The notes beneath the pieces are model-generated. The model saw only the letters and a list, made by a program, of their open reading frames with translations. It had not been told where the DNA came from and did not search any database. Positions 46,582 through 58,068 of a stretch of 64,000 nt of DNA are shown here, in pieces. The stretch comes from Alisma plantago-aquatica. Lineage: Eukaryota; Streptophyta; Magnoliopsida; Alismatales; Alismataceae. Position 1 is the stretch's first letter. Each line of letters begins with the position of its first letter. The stretch covers positions 239,312,558 through 239,376,557 of the forward strand of contig OY856409.1 of assembly GCA_963693085.1 (NCBI GenBank), given 5' to 3'. The translations under genes and the position numbers were made by a program.

Positions 46582-47962
46582 TCTTGGATCTATAATGGGC
46601 TCTAGAAGAGGGGATGAATAGATATAAAACTTCTTAAACAAAATTTATTAGACTTTTAAGTTATATCCTAATATAATATTGCATATATGAAATCTGAGTG
46701 CATCTAAACATGCATAGAAAGGGGTAGAGAGATTGAACAAGAACCAAATAACACAAGTATTTGTAGTGGTCCCCACTTCCAAACTAGGAGATGTACATTC
46801 ACTACCTATAGGGGTCAATCTTTAGGATTTTCAAGCATGTCTTACTCCTTATATGACATTTACAATACCAGACCACCCTTTTCTAGGTAAAGACTAATGT
46901 AGCATTCCTTTTCAGATTAAGGAGCTAATAACCATTACAAAGGACTTACCTGTCCATGCCCAAGAGTCTTATGCCCTACCAAGGACTTACCTACTCTTGC
47001 TACAAGTCTTTGGCATTCTCTAAGAACTTACCCACTCTTGCAACATGTGTTTGACATTCAAGGTCTGGCCCACTCGTCTTGGATCTTCCTCCTTTGACTT
47101 CACCTTAACCAAGGGACTCCTTAACTTCTTATTCTTCACCTCTCTTAGCCAAGAGAGAGAATCTTCACATTCACAGTATAAAGAGAGAGTGAAAGGTGTA
47201 GGAAGTGAGAGCCTAACAAGATATACATGCAGGACTAGCTCTCTTACAAATCTCCTACTCACTCTAACGGATGTAGCAAGTGTTTAAAATCATGAGAGTG
47301 GATGGAGGATCTTTGGAGGAAAATCTCTCTCTATTATTGTATAGGGACCTTCATAGTCTTAGATAACCATGTGATGAAGCCCAAGGGGTCCTAGTTATAG
47401 TTGAGGATGCCTCCTAACCGTCAGAGAAATATAGGATTTTACCTATTTTAGGGAGAGTCCAACAGATATATTTCACTTTGGGACTCTATCCAATGGGTAG
47501 TTTTTTGCACAATAGAACTAGTTTCCAGTATAGTTAGGTCCAAGGACAACTCAGCCAATAAGATTGTCATTCAATATAGGTCCAACGACAACTCAACTGA
47601 TAAGACATCTTATCTAGCTAGTTGATTTGGTCATTTGAGTTATCTACTGATAAGAAACTCGCCCGACAGTGGTGCCTAAAAAGACAATTCCAAGGGTTAT
47701 CAGCCGAGTCACCTCAGGACAAACTCGACCGACAAGATCATATGTATTGGACTTTATCAATTCCTCTAAAGTGCAATATAATTTTTCATACTTAGTTCGA
47801 TTACACTTATGAGCTTAATTACAAGTGATTTGCATCAAAGATCTAAGGAGAAAACTATCTATTATTAAATCTTGATATTTGTACTTGAATGACTTGATTA
47901 TCTCCAAAATAGGATGTGCAAGTTTATGCATTTGGAGTGTCTATCCAATCTTAAATCACTGG
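46582..47962 (-). mobile_element. 5' LTR of SIRE-like (-) element, truncated
   Basis: About 1.38 kb. It is the uninterrupted copy of the LTR that is split in three at 8140-22861. The match to 22180-22861 stops near 47962 (...CTTAAATCACTGGG), so the last 60-70 bp (its TGTTGACT end on the minus strand) are missing. Motif cluster of AACTCGACCGACA type at 47500-47740. Confidence 0.85.
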
Positions 47963-48253
47963 GTTACATTACATAGAAACATTACATTTTTTTTACTATA
48001 GAGGGGTCAAGGTGTATACATCGGTCTCTGTAGGTTAATATGTATACCCATGATGAACCCTATATTAGTCCCACCTTCACTTACTACTACAAACACATTT
48101 ATTGTTTCAATAAATGATCCCATTCTAGTTTGTGAGGTAGGCAAGTTTCTTAAGGAAGCTCTAACATTTTTGTACTAATGATAAAATCTAGTCATGATGA
48201 TTTCTTACCATCCTCCCACTATTAGTATAATCTTAATTGCTAGTATATATAGT
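47963..48253. other. Unassigned 290-bp stretch
   Basis: AT-rich, begins with ATTACATTACATAG and a T run. No coding or repeat match found elsewhere in the window. It may be the target DNA in which the gag-only element landed. Confidence 0.5.
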
Positions 48254-49019
48254 TTTTCTATAAGACCCCTGACCTGGGTTTTGGGGTAACCCTATTTCCT
48301 TTGGATTAATCATGTTTCTATAACGTTTTGAGATGATATTAGGGCTTTTGGAGAGCTTACATTTCAAGTTTGAGCTTGTTTGGATGTTGTTTGTGCTTTA
48401 TGTGCTAGTTTTGGTGCAAATTTTTATTTATCCAAAGTAGGGGGTTGGTGTGCAATTTATCACCTCTAGAGTGTTCCTTCTCTTTCTTGACATCATCTAC
48501 ATGATATAGAAAGAGTAGTGAGCCTTGTTTGAGTCTTAGTTAAGGAGTATCACCCTTAGGTGGTGATTAGGGTTGATATAAGTGTTGAGGGCCTTGACCA
48601 TGTGTGTTGGTTGTGTGTCCCGACCTTGGGTCACCACCAAGGTAGGTTTTGGAGGGTTTTGCAGTTGAGATACCTCCTATATGTGTTTAAGTCATGACCT
48701 AGGTATTCTAGAGTGGTCTTGGGTCGAGATGGTAGACCTAGCTTGGGTTTTCTCGACCTAGGGTTTGTGGAGGTGCTTTGTCTCGTCCAAGAGGAGATGG
48801 TGATAGGTGGTGTCATGACCATGGATGGTGAAACCTAGGAAGGTCGCGACCGCAACCATGTGGGAGTTTATGGTGGTCAAGACACTACCTAGAGTGTATC
48901 ACCATGTCTTACATGTCATCTTTAACTGGTTGCATGTTGATCTTTTAAGAGGACAAGTGTCTCATGGGTCCCTTAGTATGTTGACACCTCACCCCTTGCT
49001 ATCTCTCTCATCTTCCATC

Positions 49020-49026
49020 TATATAA
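49020..49026 (+). promoter_or_regulatory. TATA box of gag-only element 5' LTR
   Basis: TATATAA, preceded by a CT-rich stretch, kept in the 3' LTR at 54653-54659. Predicted start of transcription near 49050, about 145 nt before the donor-like site. Confidence 0.6.
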
Positions 49027-49989
49027 CTCCTTATCTATTACCTCTTGCCATCCTTTAGGCCATCTATCTTCTTCCTCCTCCTTTGCTTGTTCTTAGATCT
49101 TAGTGGAGCATGGAGGTTTATCCTTGGAGGTTGGGGGATCAATCTCCTCATGCATGTGGTGGTGGTAGTGATCTGAGCTCACCTTCCATTCTTGGTAAGT
49201 GTTTGTCTCCTAAGTTGATGTTTCTTTTTATCTCTGACCTTCATCTTCCTCTCTTTTCTCAGCCCTATACCATGGTTCTTCCATGGTGGTCGTTTTGGGA
49301 GAGAAACTCCTCATCACAAGGGTCATAGACCATGTTTTGATAAGATAGACCCAAGTGTGAAGAGGAGTTCTCCTCTCTTTCTCCCTTTCTCTTTTAGTTT
49401 GTCTAAGAGCTTCTTTGCTTCTTTCCTTGGGATAGATTTGACCTTGGTGTCTTCTTCTTCTTGAGGTGCTCTTGTGGATGAGTGTGGAGCTTTTGGTGAA
49501 TCTTCTTCAACCCTTGGATCGTGTGCTTTGAGCTCTTGATCTTGGAGTTTGGAGTTCTTGGTGGTGATAATTTTAAGGTGGGTTATATAATTGTTTGCCC
49601 TCTCTATTACTTGCACTCTTTCATACATGCCAACTACTATTTTCTCCCTCTAAAAATGCTCCCTTAACATACTAGTAGATGATGTTAAATTATAGGACTT
49701 GGTTGATGTTTGAACCATGCTTGGTTTGGTAGAAATCCAAAGCCCTAATCTACATGTACCCCTTTCATGGTTGATATGTTGTGGAGGTTTTTCCCTACCT
49801 CATGAACTTAGTCTTTCTCTCATGCATTGTGTTCGTGTACCTAGATGTTGAAAGGAGGTTAGGTTCTGTCTTGGATACCTTGAGCATGGTTTTCTTTAAT
49901 GACTCATGACCTAGGGTTTTGATGATTGTTTGCATGGGTTTCTCCTTCATGTTGATCATGGTTTTCCTTGGTATTGTATTCTATTTTGA

Positions 49990-50450
49990 GACCAATATTT
50001 CATCCCTCGGGATGGTCGAGACACCTACCCTATGATGGTCATGACCATGGTTAGTCTAGGTCGAGATGCTTCCCTTTGGATGAGTTGGACCTAGTGTTGA
50101 TAGAGGTCATGACACTTGGTGTTGAGGGCTATGTTGATTGTTTTCGTCAGGGTGTTTCTCTAGCTTTTGGGTCTTGGTCATAGCCTAGAGAGTGGTCGTG
50201 ACATGTGGTCTTGGGTCGCACATGTTGCTAAGTAGGAGGTCGAGATAGACAAGTCTCTTGAGGTCAAAACATAAATGCTCCTTGAGGTCGTGACATGAGC
50301 CTTTGGTAGCTTAGAACCCTAACCCTAGATGGGCCGAGATGCCCTAGGTATTGAGGTCATGACATGGACCAGGTTGGGTGGTCATGACCTAGATGGTTAT
50401 GTGGTCAAGACACATGATGATGTTAGTGGTCGAGACATGTTGATGGAGGT
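49990..50450. repeat. GGTCATGACC/GTCGAGAC motif cluster, gag-only LTR
   Basis: About fifteen copies of GTCATGACC, GTCGAGAC and GTCGTGACA variants, in both orientations. Perfect 10-bp palindromes GGTCATGACC at 50037-50046 and 50380-50389. A second block is at 48600-48860. The 3' LTR has the same at 54240-54520 and 55660-56110, including GGTCGCGACC at 54261-54270. Confidence 0.8.
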
Positions 50451-51300
50451 GTTTGAGAGGTTTGCTTGGACACTTAATGATGCTCTTACATGTGTAGTGT
50501 ATATGCCATATATGGTGTTGTTTGTAATAATGTCTAATAAACCCTAATGATGTTCCTTAACCCTCATACACTCTAGGCTGGTGGGAGATGGTGAACCTAG
50601 GATTGGTGATTGAGTTTAGTTTCAAACCCTAATTGTACATGAATGGAAAACCCTAACCCTAATGATGGGTGATGTGACATGTTGATTCTCTTTCTTGGAA
50701 CAACTAACATGTCATGATGGTTTCTCTCTCTTGTTGTGAACCTCTAACTATGCATGTTGAATGCATGCCATTGCTTGAGTATGATATGGTGAAGGTTATG
50801 AATAACTGACGCATGTGGAGATAATGATGTGATACATGGATTTAGGATGTTTCCTCTCTCTTGTTTATCAATTTCTAACCATGAAGGTGATATGAACTTG
50901 AATATAATAGCTAGTGTATGTTATAATGAGTATGTTGTGACACAAATTGAATGAGCCTTCATGAGGCTTGTTGAGACACATATGATACAAGGTTGGCGTT
51001 AGTAGGTTGTATGACCTGGTGATGGCTTTATGCCTATTGTGAGGTGACACCCTTTGGTTCTATGGTTAAGGGATTGATATCCCACAATGATGTGACATTA
51101 GTTATAGCCTTGAGTGACTATGTAGAAGTAATGATGATCTTGTGAATGGAAGTGTTACAGGTGTTAAGTGGTGATAGTGTGATAAGTTCACACCTTATAC
51201 ATCTTATATATTCTGAATTTGTACTATATCTATAATCTTGTTTTTATACTTGTAACTTGATTGATGCTAAAAGACACTTAATGGGCATAACTAAGAGACA

Positions 51301-51470
51301 TCCATGCATGAGCCGATCTCGTTGTGATATATGGAATGGCCATGTGTGAGCTAATTTCCTTGTTATATATGGATGGCCATGCGTGATCCACTCCTTCTTT
51401 TTTAGGATGGCCATGCATGAGCCGATTCCCTTGTGAGATATGGACGGCCATGCATGAGACGATCCATCTA
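51301..51470. repeat. GGCCATGCATGAGCC degenerate tandem repeat
   Basis: Five units (51301, 51338, 51374, 51409, 51446), 28-43 bp apart, each with a CCATGCATGAGCCGAT-like core and a TGTGATATATGGA linker. The same block is in the 3' LTR at 56973-57140. Confidence 0.8.
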
Positions 51471-52394
51471 TGGACTATACATCACTTATACAAGTTTACT
51501 AATATGTCACAGTAGTGTCACTCTCGTTCTAGGTGTTAGAACGTTCATGGAATCTATCTCTTCCATTGACCATGTGTGGTACCAATAAGGACTAAGTAGT
51601 GGTACTTTTGTAATATCAAATATGAAATGTTGATGAGGCTTTGCTTGCTTTGTTATAATTTCATTGGTAGAAAATATACATGCTCTTCATATTCCTTCTT
51701 AGTTTATAAAATGTTCCACTACTCTATTATGGCTACCTGTTCTGCGTAGATGATAATAACTGCCTTGTTGCATCAGTAATTGAATCTTCTTATCATAGAT
51801 GTAGTTTCACTCATGTTCTTTAGTTACTTTATTTGTGCTTTAATATCATTGAAGGAGAGTTATATCTCTTGCTGGGATGTTTGGTCTCAACCCTTGGGTT
51901 TCTACATCTTTTAGGGAGACGTGCATGAGGAGGTAGAGATCATGAAATTGAGGAGGAGGAGTAGCAAGATCAGTAGCTGATAAAGTTGAGTGTGCTACTT
52001 TTTGATCTTTTGGTGTTGGAGTCCTAGAGTCATCCTTGCAAACACAGGTCTTAGGAATAGTTCGGTGTGTTTTGTTGTTGATCTATCGATACGATTTTTT
52101 GGATTATGTGTCCTTTTGTTGTATATGGTTGGTAGGTGTACATGTATGTGCAAGTGAAATAGATATCATGTGTGATAGGTATGTATATGGCATATGTTGT
52201 AAGAATGATGATTTATGAGATATATGATAAAGATGGTAGGTTATGGATCTTTATGTTACAAGTTTTCTGATGTTGGTGCCTTGTGCAATTGATTTTAATT
52301 TTTAGCATTTTTTGGTAATCCGCTTATTTAGTGTTATTTCTGTGGATTGGTTTGGGTAATCTCACTCTGTGTGGCATCAAGTGTCACATTTGGT

Positions 52395-52406
52395 TGGTAT
52401 CAGATC
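52395..52406 (+). other. Primer-binding site, gag-only element
   Basis: TGGTATCAGATC, one change from TGGTATCAGAGC, 6 nt after the LTR end. Confidence 0.88.
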
Positions 52407-52522
52407 TTTAGGCTTGTCAAGTCTACAGGGACCTAGGACTAGGGTTTGTATTTATTCTTGTGTCCTCCAATCTGTGTTATAGTGAATTTTGCTTATGTAG
52501 AAGAAGCAAAAAAAGCTTAAAG

Positions 52523-53734
52523 TTGTCTGGAGAACATGAATAACATGCTGATGAAAACATTGTAGCTACACCAAGTGGAGGTGCAACGAACCAGACACAA
52601 GAAGATAGGGTGGCTAATGGTCCCCAGTTTGACCAAGACGTGCTTGAGAGCCCTACATTTTAGTCTCTTTTTTGGGAAGTTCATGGCTACCGTGATGCAT
52701 ATGGAAGACAGGGTGCTCACACCTCAGCCTAGGGCACCAGTTTCCAATGTGGAATCCCCAGTCTCAGGAAAGACTTTCAAATGGACTATATGTGTTGGGG
52801 AATAGAATATGTTGGGACAGAAGATCCAGCAGATGAAGACCTCTAGTTGATGGAACTAGAGAAAGATTTCAAGATCCTTAGTATCCTAGAGGCTGATAGG
52901 GTGAATCATGTAGTATACCTTCTGAAAGGGAATGTTGGTCATTGGTGGGCCATAGAGGAGGAAAAGAGGCCTGGAGTCACTGTTGGTTGGGAGGCATTCT
53001 GACATGATTTTTTCATTCGGTACTTTCCTCGAACCTATTTGTACAAGAAGATCAGTCAGTTTGAGAGGATCCAATAGTGATCCATGTCGATAAATGAGTA
53101 TGAAGAAAGGTTTATGGAGTTGTTGAGGTTCTATCCTCACATGGTTGTTACGGATGAGGAGAGAATCCCACATTTTGAGATAGGATTGAATGTAGAGTTG
53201 TCGATGTTGGTGGCTACCTTAGAGAACATGGAGTGTTTTTCTATGTTTGTGGAGTTGGTTTGGAGGATAGAGAGGTGTGTGGTTGAGAAGAGAGAGAAAA
53301 GTGCCAAGAAGATGCTTGTTGAGTACCATGGATGATCGTCGGGTGGCTTTAAGGAACCGTGGTTGACACCACCACAAGCACAATAGAGGTCTAGGTAACT
53401 GACACAATGGTCACCTAGTAAGGGCAGGAGCTATTGTTTTCCATCTACAAGAGCCTAGAGTGTTGCATCAGTGTTGGTGACAGGGTCGCCTAGGCCTTTG
53501 TATGAGAGCAAGACGTGCTATAAGGGTGGACAGATTGGGCATACTAGACCATTTTGCCCCGTGAAAGATGATAAGGTGACCCAGCAGACGTGGCAAAGCT
53601 CATAAAGACAACAGTTCAGCAGTGTGGGAGGATGAGGATGTGGATAGGTGTCATAGACTAGCTCCTCTGGACAGGGGGAGGCTCGACTTTATGCCATGAG
53701 TCAACCAGAAGGAAAGGTCAACCCTCAAGTTTAG
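52523..53734 (+). pseudogene. Ty3/gypsy gag, full length but broken
   Basis: Structural protein of the element. The start codon is changed to TTG (LSGEHE, then a stop). The frame continues HADENIVATPSGGATNQTQE and PQFDQDVLESPTF. The retrotransposon gag domain is clear: VYLLKGNVGHWWAIEEEKRP, FFIRYFPRTYLYKKISQFER, SINEYEERFMELLRFYPHMV, IGLNVELSMLVATLENMECF. A CCHC knuckle at 53516-53557 reads CYKGGQIGHTRPFC with its second Cys lost. The end ARLYAMSQPEGKVN is the usual bridge to protease, but a stop (53732) and then the 3' hairpin follow. Several stops and frameshifts occur. No protease exists downstream. Confidence 0.93.
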
Positions 53735-53879
53735 ACATGTCATATGAAGTTGTTTCATTCTGATATGTCTGCATTTTTTCTATACCTGTTTTGGGGCTTG
53801 AGATAGAGATGCGGAGGTAATACCCACCTCTTTTTGCTTTGGATTTTGGGGGTGAAATCCCTGGTAGGGGTTTATGGCT
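53735..53879 (+). other. 3' end of gag-only interior with hairpin motif
   Basis: Contains GGATTTTG-GGGG-TGAAATCC (53849-53868), which pairs with G-U wobbles, then CTGGTAGGGG and the LTR. Same layout as 31188-31226. Confidence 0.7.
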
Positions 53880-56800
53880 TGTAAGACACATGACCTGTGT
53901 TTTTGGGTAACTCTATTCTCTTTAGCATAATCATGTGATAATAACCTTTCTCTAACCTTTTAAGATGAGATTAGGGCTTGTGTAGAGCTTAATTTCCAAG
54001 TTTGAGCTTGTTTGGATGTTGTTTGTACTTTATGTGCTAGTTTTGGTGCAAATTGCAATTTACCCAAAGTAGGGGGTTGATGTGAAATTTCTCACCTCTA
54101 GAGTGTTCCTTCTCTTTCGTGACATCATTTAGAGGATAGATAAAGAGAAGGGTGCATTGTTTGAATCTTAGTTAAGGAGTATCACCCTAGGTGATGATTA
54201 GGGTTGATATAAGTGTTGAGTGCCTTGACCATGTGTGTTGGTTGTGTTGTCTCGACCTTGGGTCGCGACCAAGGTAGGCTTTGGAGGATTTCACAGTTGA
54301 GAAACATCCTCTAGGTGTTTGGGTCATGATGTAGGTAGTCTAGGGTGGTCTTGCATCGAGATGGTTGACCTAGCTTGGATTGTCTCGACCTAGGGTATGT
54401 GGAGGTGCTTTGTCTTGACCAAGAGCAGATGGTGATAGGTGGTGTCGCGACCATGGATGGTGAAACCTAGGAGGGTCGCGAACAAGACCATGTGGGAGTC
54501 TATGGTGGTTGAGATACTACCTAGAGTGTATCACCATGTATTTCATGTCATGTTTAAGTGGTTTCATGTGGTTGGATGTTGGTCTTTTATGAGGACAAGT
54601 GTCCCTTAGTATGTTGACACCTCACCCCTTTCTCTCTCTCTCATCTTCCATCTATATAACCCCTTATCTCTTCTCTATTGCAACCCTTTCATCCATCTAT
54701 CTTTTTCCTCCCTCTTTTCTTGTTCTTGGAGATTGGTGGAGCAAGGAGGTTCGTTCTTGAAGGTTGGGGGATCAATCTCCTCTTGCATGTGGTGGTGGTG
54801 GTGATCTGAGCTCACCTTCCATCCTTGGTAAGTGTTTGTCTCCTAGGTTGATGTTTATTTTGATCTCCTACCTTCATCTTCCTCTCTTTTATCAGCCCTA
54901 TACCATGGTTCTTCCATGGTTGTCATTTTAAAAGAGAAACTCCTCATCATAAGGGTCATAGACCATTTTTTTACAAGGTAGACCCAAGTGTGAATAGGAT
55001 TTCTCCTTTTCTCTTTTAGTTCAGCCAAGAGCTTCCTAGATTCTTTCCTTGGGCTAGCTTTGACCTTGGTGTCTTCTTCTTCTTCTTGAGGTGCTCTAGT
55101 GGCTGATTGTGGATCTTTTGGTAAAGATTCTTCAACCCTTGGATTGTGTTCTTAGAGCTGCTGATCTTAGAGTTTGGAGCTCTTGGTGGTGATAATCTTA
55201 AGGCAGGTTACATAACTCTTTGCCATCTCTATTACTTGCACTCTTTCATACATTCTAGCTACTATTTTCTCCCTCTAAAAATTCTCCCTTAACATACTAG
55301 TAGATGATGCTAAATTATAGGACTTGGTTGATGTTTGAACCATGCTTTTTTTGCTAGAAATCCAAAACCCTAATCTACATGTACCCATTTTCATGGTTGG
55401 TATGTTATGGAGGTTTTCCCTATCTCTTGACCTTGATATTTCTCTCATGCATGGTGTTTGTGTGCCTAGATGTTGAAGGTAGGTTAGGTTCTATTTTGGA
55501 TGCCTTGACCATGGTTTTCTCTTCCTTGGATAAGACCCTTTCTCGGTGGCTTCATGACTCATGACCTACGGTTCTGATGATTGTTTGTATGGGTTTCTCC
55601 TTCATGTTGATCATGGTTTTCCTTTGTATTGTCTTCTATTTTGAGACCAAGATTTCATCCCTCAGGATGGTTGAGGAACCTACCCTATGCTGGTCATGAA
55701 CATGGTTAGTCTTGTTCGAAATGCTTCCCTTTGGATGAGTTGGACCTACTGTTTATAGAGGTCGTGACACTTGGTGTTAAGTGCTATGTTGATTGTTTTG
55801 GTTAGGTTGTTGCTCTAGCTTTTGTGTCTTGTTCATAGCCTAGAGAGTGGTTACGACAAGTGGTCTTAGGTCACAAAATGTTTCTAAGTTGTAGGTCGAG
55901 ACAACCAAGTCTCTTAAGGTCAAAACATCAACGCTCCTTGAGGTCGCGACATGAGCCTTTGGTAGGTTAGAGCTCTAACCATGGATGGGTTGAGACGCCC
56001 TAGGTGTTGTGTTCATGACATGGACCAGGTTGGCTGGTCACAAGCTAGATGGTTATGTGGTTGAGACACATGATGATGTTAGTTGTCGAGACACATCTTT
56101 ATGGTGGTGGTTGAGAGGTTTGCTTGGATACTTAATGTTTCTCTTGCATGTGTAGTGTATAAGACATATATGGTGTTGTTTAGAATAATGTATAATCAAC
56201 CCTATTGATGTTCCTTAACCCTCATACACTCCAAGATGGTGGGATATGGTGAATCTAGGATTGGTGATTGAGCTTAGCTTCAAACCCTAATTGGCTATGG
56301 ATGGAAAACCCTAACCCTAATGATGGGTGATGTGACATGTTGCTTCTCTTTCTTGGAACAACTAATATGTTATGAAGATTTCTCTCTCTTGTTGTGAACC
56401 TATAACCATGTAGGTTGAAGTTGAACACATGCCATTTCTTGAGTATGATATGATGATGGTTATGAATAATTGAGGCATGTGGAGATAATGATGTGACACA
56501 TGGATTTAGGATGTTTCCTCTCTCTTGTTTATCAATTTCTAACCATGCAAGTGATATGAACTTGAATATCATAGATAGTGTATGCTATGATGAGTATGTT
56601 GTGATACATGTTGAATGAGACTTCAATAGGCCTATTGAAACACTTATGATACATGGTTTATGTTAATAGGTCCTATGACCTGGTGATGGCTTTATTCCTA
56701 TTGTGAGGTGACACCCTTTGGTGTTATGGTTAACGGATTGATATCCCACAATGACGTGACATTAGTGATAGCCATGAGTGACTCTATAACAGTAATGATG

Positions 56801-58068
56801 ATCTTGCGAATGGTAGTGTTACATGTGTTATGTGGTGATAGTGTGACAAGTTCACACCTTATACCTATATTCTGAAGTTGTATTATACCTCTAATCTTGT
56901 AGAGTTTGTTATGGTTTTATACATTGTAACTTGATTAATGCTAAAAGACACTTAATGGGCATAACTAAGAGACAACCATGTGTGAGCCGATCTCATTGTG
57001 ATATATGGAATGACCATACATGATCCGGTTTCCTTGTTATATATGGATGTCCATGCGTGAGTCACTCCTTCTTTTCTGGGATGGCCATGCGTGATCCGAT
57101 TCCCTTATGATATATGGACAGCCATGTGTGAGCCGATCCATCTGTGGACTATACATAACCTATACAAGTTGACTAATATGTCACAATAGTGTCACTCTCG
57201 TACTAGCCAGGAGGTGTTAGAACGGTCATGGAATCTGACTCTTCCATTGACCATGTGTGGCACCAATAAGGACAAAGTAGTGGTACTTTGGTAAGATCAA
57301 ATACAAAATGTTGATGAGGCTTTGCTTGATTTTGTATAGTTTTGTTGGTAGAAAATATACATGCTCTTCATATTCCTTCTTGGTTTATAAAATGTTCCAC
57401 TATTATGTTATGGCTACCAAGTCTTCTTAGATAATAATAATTGCCCTGTTGCATCAATAATTGAATCAGATTATCTTAGATGTAGTTTTACTTTTGTTCT
57501 TTAGTTACTTTATATGTTCTTTAATAGTGTTGGTGGATAGTTATATCTCTTGTTGGGACATTTGGTCTCACTTTGTGGGTTTCCCCATATTTTAGGTAGG
57601 CATGCATGAGGAGATAGAGATCATGCAATTGAGGAGTAGTAGCAAGATCAGTAGCTAATAAGATTGAGTGTGTTGCTTGTTGATCTTTTGGTGTTAGAGA
57701 CCTAGAGTCGTCCATGTACACTCAGGTCTTGGGAATAGTTCGGTGTGTTTTTTTTTGTTGAGCTATCAATATTATTTTTTGGCTTATGTGTCCTTTTTTT
57801 GTATATGGTTGGTAGATGTACATGTATGTGCAAGTGAAACAGATATCATGTGTGATAGGTATGTCTATGGAATATGTTGTAAGCATGATGTTTTATGAGA
57901 TATATGATAAAGATGGCAGGTTATGGATCTTTATGTAACACGTTTTCTAATGTTGGTACCTTGTGCAATTGGTTTTAATTTTTAGTATTTTTTGGTAATC
58001 CACTTGTTTAGTGTTATCTTTGCATATTGGTTTGGGTAATCTCGCTTTGTGTGGCAACGAGTGTCATA
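53880..58068 (+). mobile_element. 3' LTR of gag-only element
   Basis: Starts TGTAAGAC, ends GTGTCATA (CA decayed), followed by the duplication TTTTC. It carries the same TATA, donor-like site, motif clusters and tandem repeat as the 5' copy. Open frames here are not conserved in the partner. Confidence 0.88.

Larger units (their letters stand above)
8140..47962 (-). mobile_element. SIRE-like copia element, minus strand, carrying three nested insertions
   Basis: Outermost element of the nest. On the plus strand its pieces are: 3' LTR fragments 8140-8184, 14883-15625 and 22180-22861; polypurine tract 22862-22880; internal 3' part to 23413; internal 5' part with gag 44499-46581; 5' LTR 46582-47962. 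Removing the insertions leaves a 3' LTR of about 1.48 kb and an interior of about 2.6 kb. That is far too short for a full gag-pol: gag is present and protease, integrase and RT are missing. The fragments are joined by matching each to the uninterrupted 5' LTR, where 46630-47950 aligns in turn with 14890-15625 and then 22180-22815. Confidence 0.85.
48259..52388 (+). mobile_element. 5' LTR of gag-only element
   Basis: Starts TATAAGACCC (TG decayed to TA) and ends GTGTCACA. TATA box TATATAA 49020-49026; donor-like TTG|GTAAGTG at 49195, a full consensus; motif clusters 48600-48860 and 49990-50450; degenerate tandem repeat 51301-51470. No genes: a 101-codon minus frame at 49323-49628 is Lys/Glu-rich low-complexity and is not kept in the other LTR. 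Confidence 0.88.
49195..52500 (+). other. Candidate 3.3-kb leader intron, gag-only element
   Basis: Inference. Donor TTG|GTAAGTG at 49195 (conserved in the 3' LTR at 54827), acceptor GCTTATGTAG at 52500, 22 nt before the gag start. It would remove most of the LTR and the primer site at 52395. Confidence 0.45.
48259..58068 (+). mobile_element. Gag-only gypsy element with 4.1-4.2-kb LTRs (TR-GAG-like)
   Basis: LTRs 48259-52388 (4130 bp) and 53880-58068 (4189 bp), interior 52389-53879 (1491 bp), target duplication TTTTC (48254-48258, 58069-58073). The interior has a primer site, a complete but broken gag and the hairpin motif, with no pol. The class of plant elements with gag only is known as TR-GAG. 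The LTR start (TGTAAGAC--CTGACCTGGGTT) is related to that of the giant family. By eye the LTRs differ by somewhat under a tenth, so it is older than the giant insertion. Confidence 0.9.

Noticed and set aside
49323..49628. 101-codon Lys/Glu-rich minus frame that could suggest a small nuclear protein
   Set aside because: It lies in an LTR leader and is disrupted in the 3' LTR copy, and its composition comes from CT-rich DNA.
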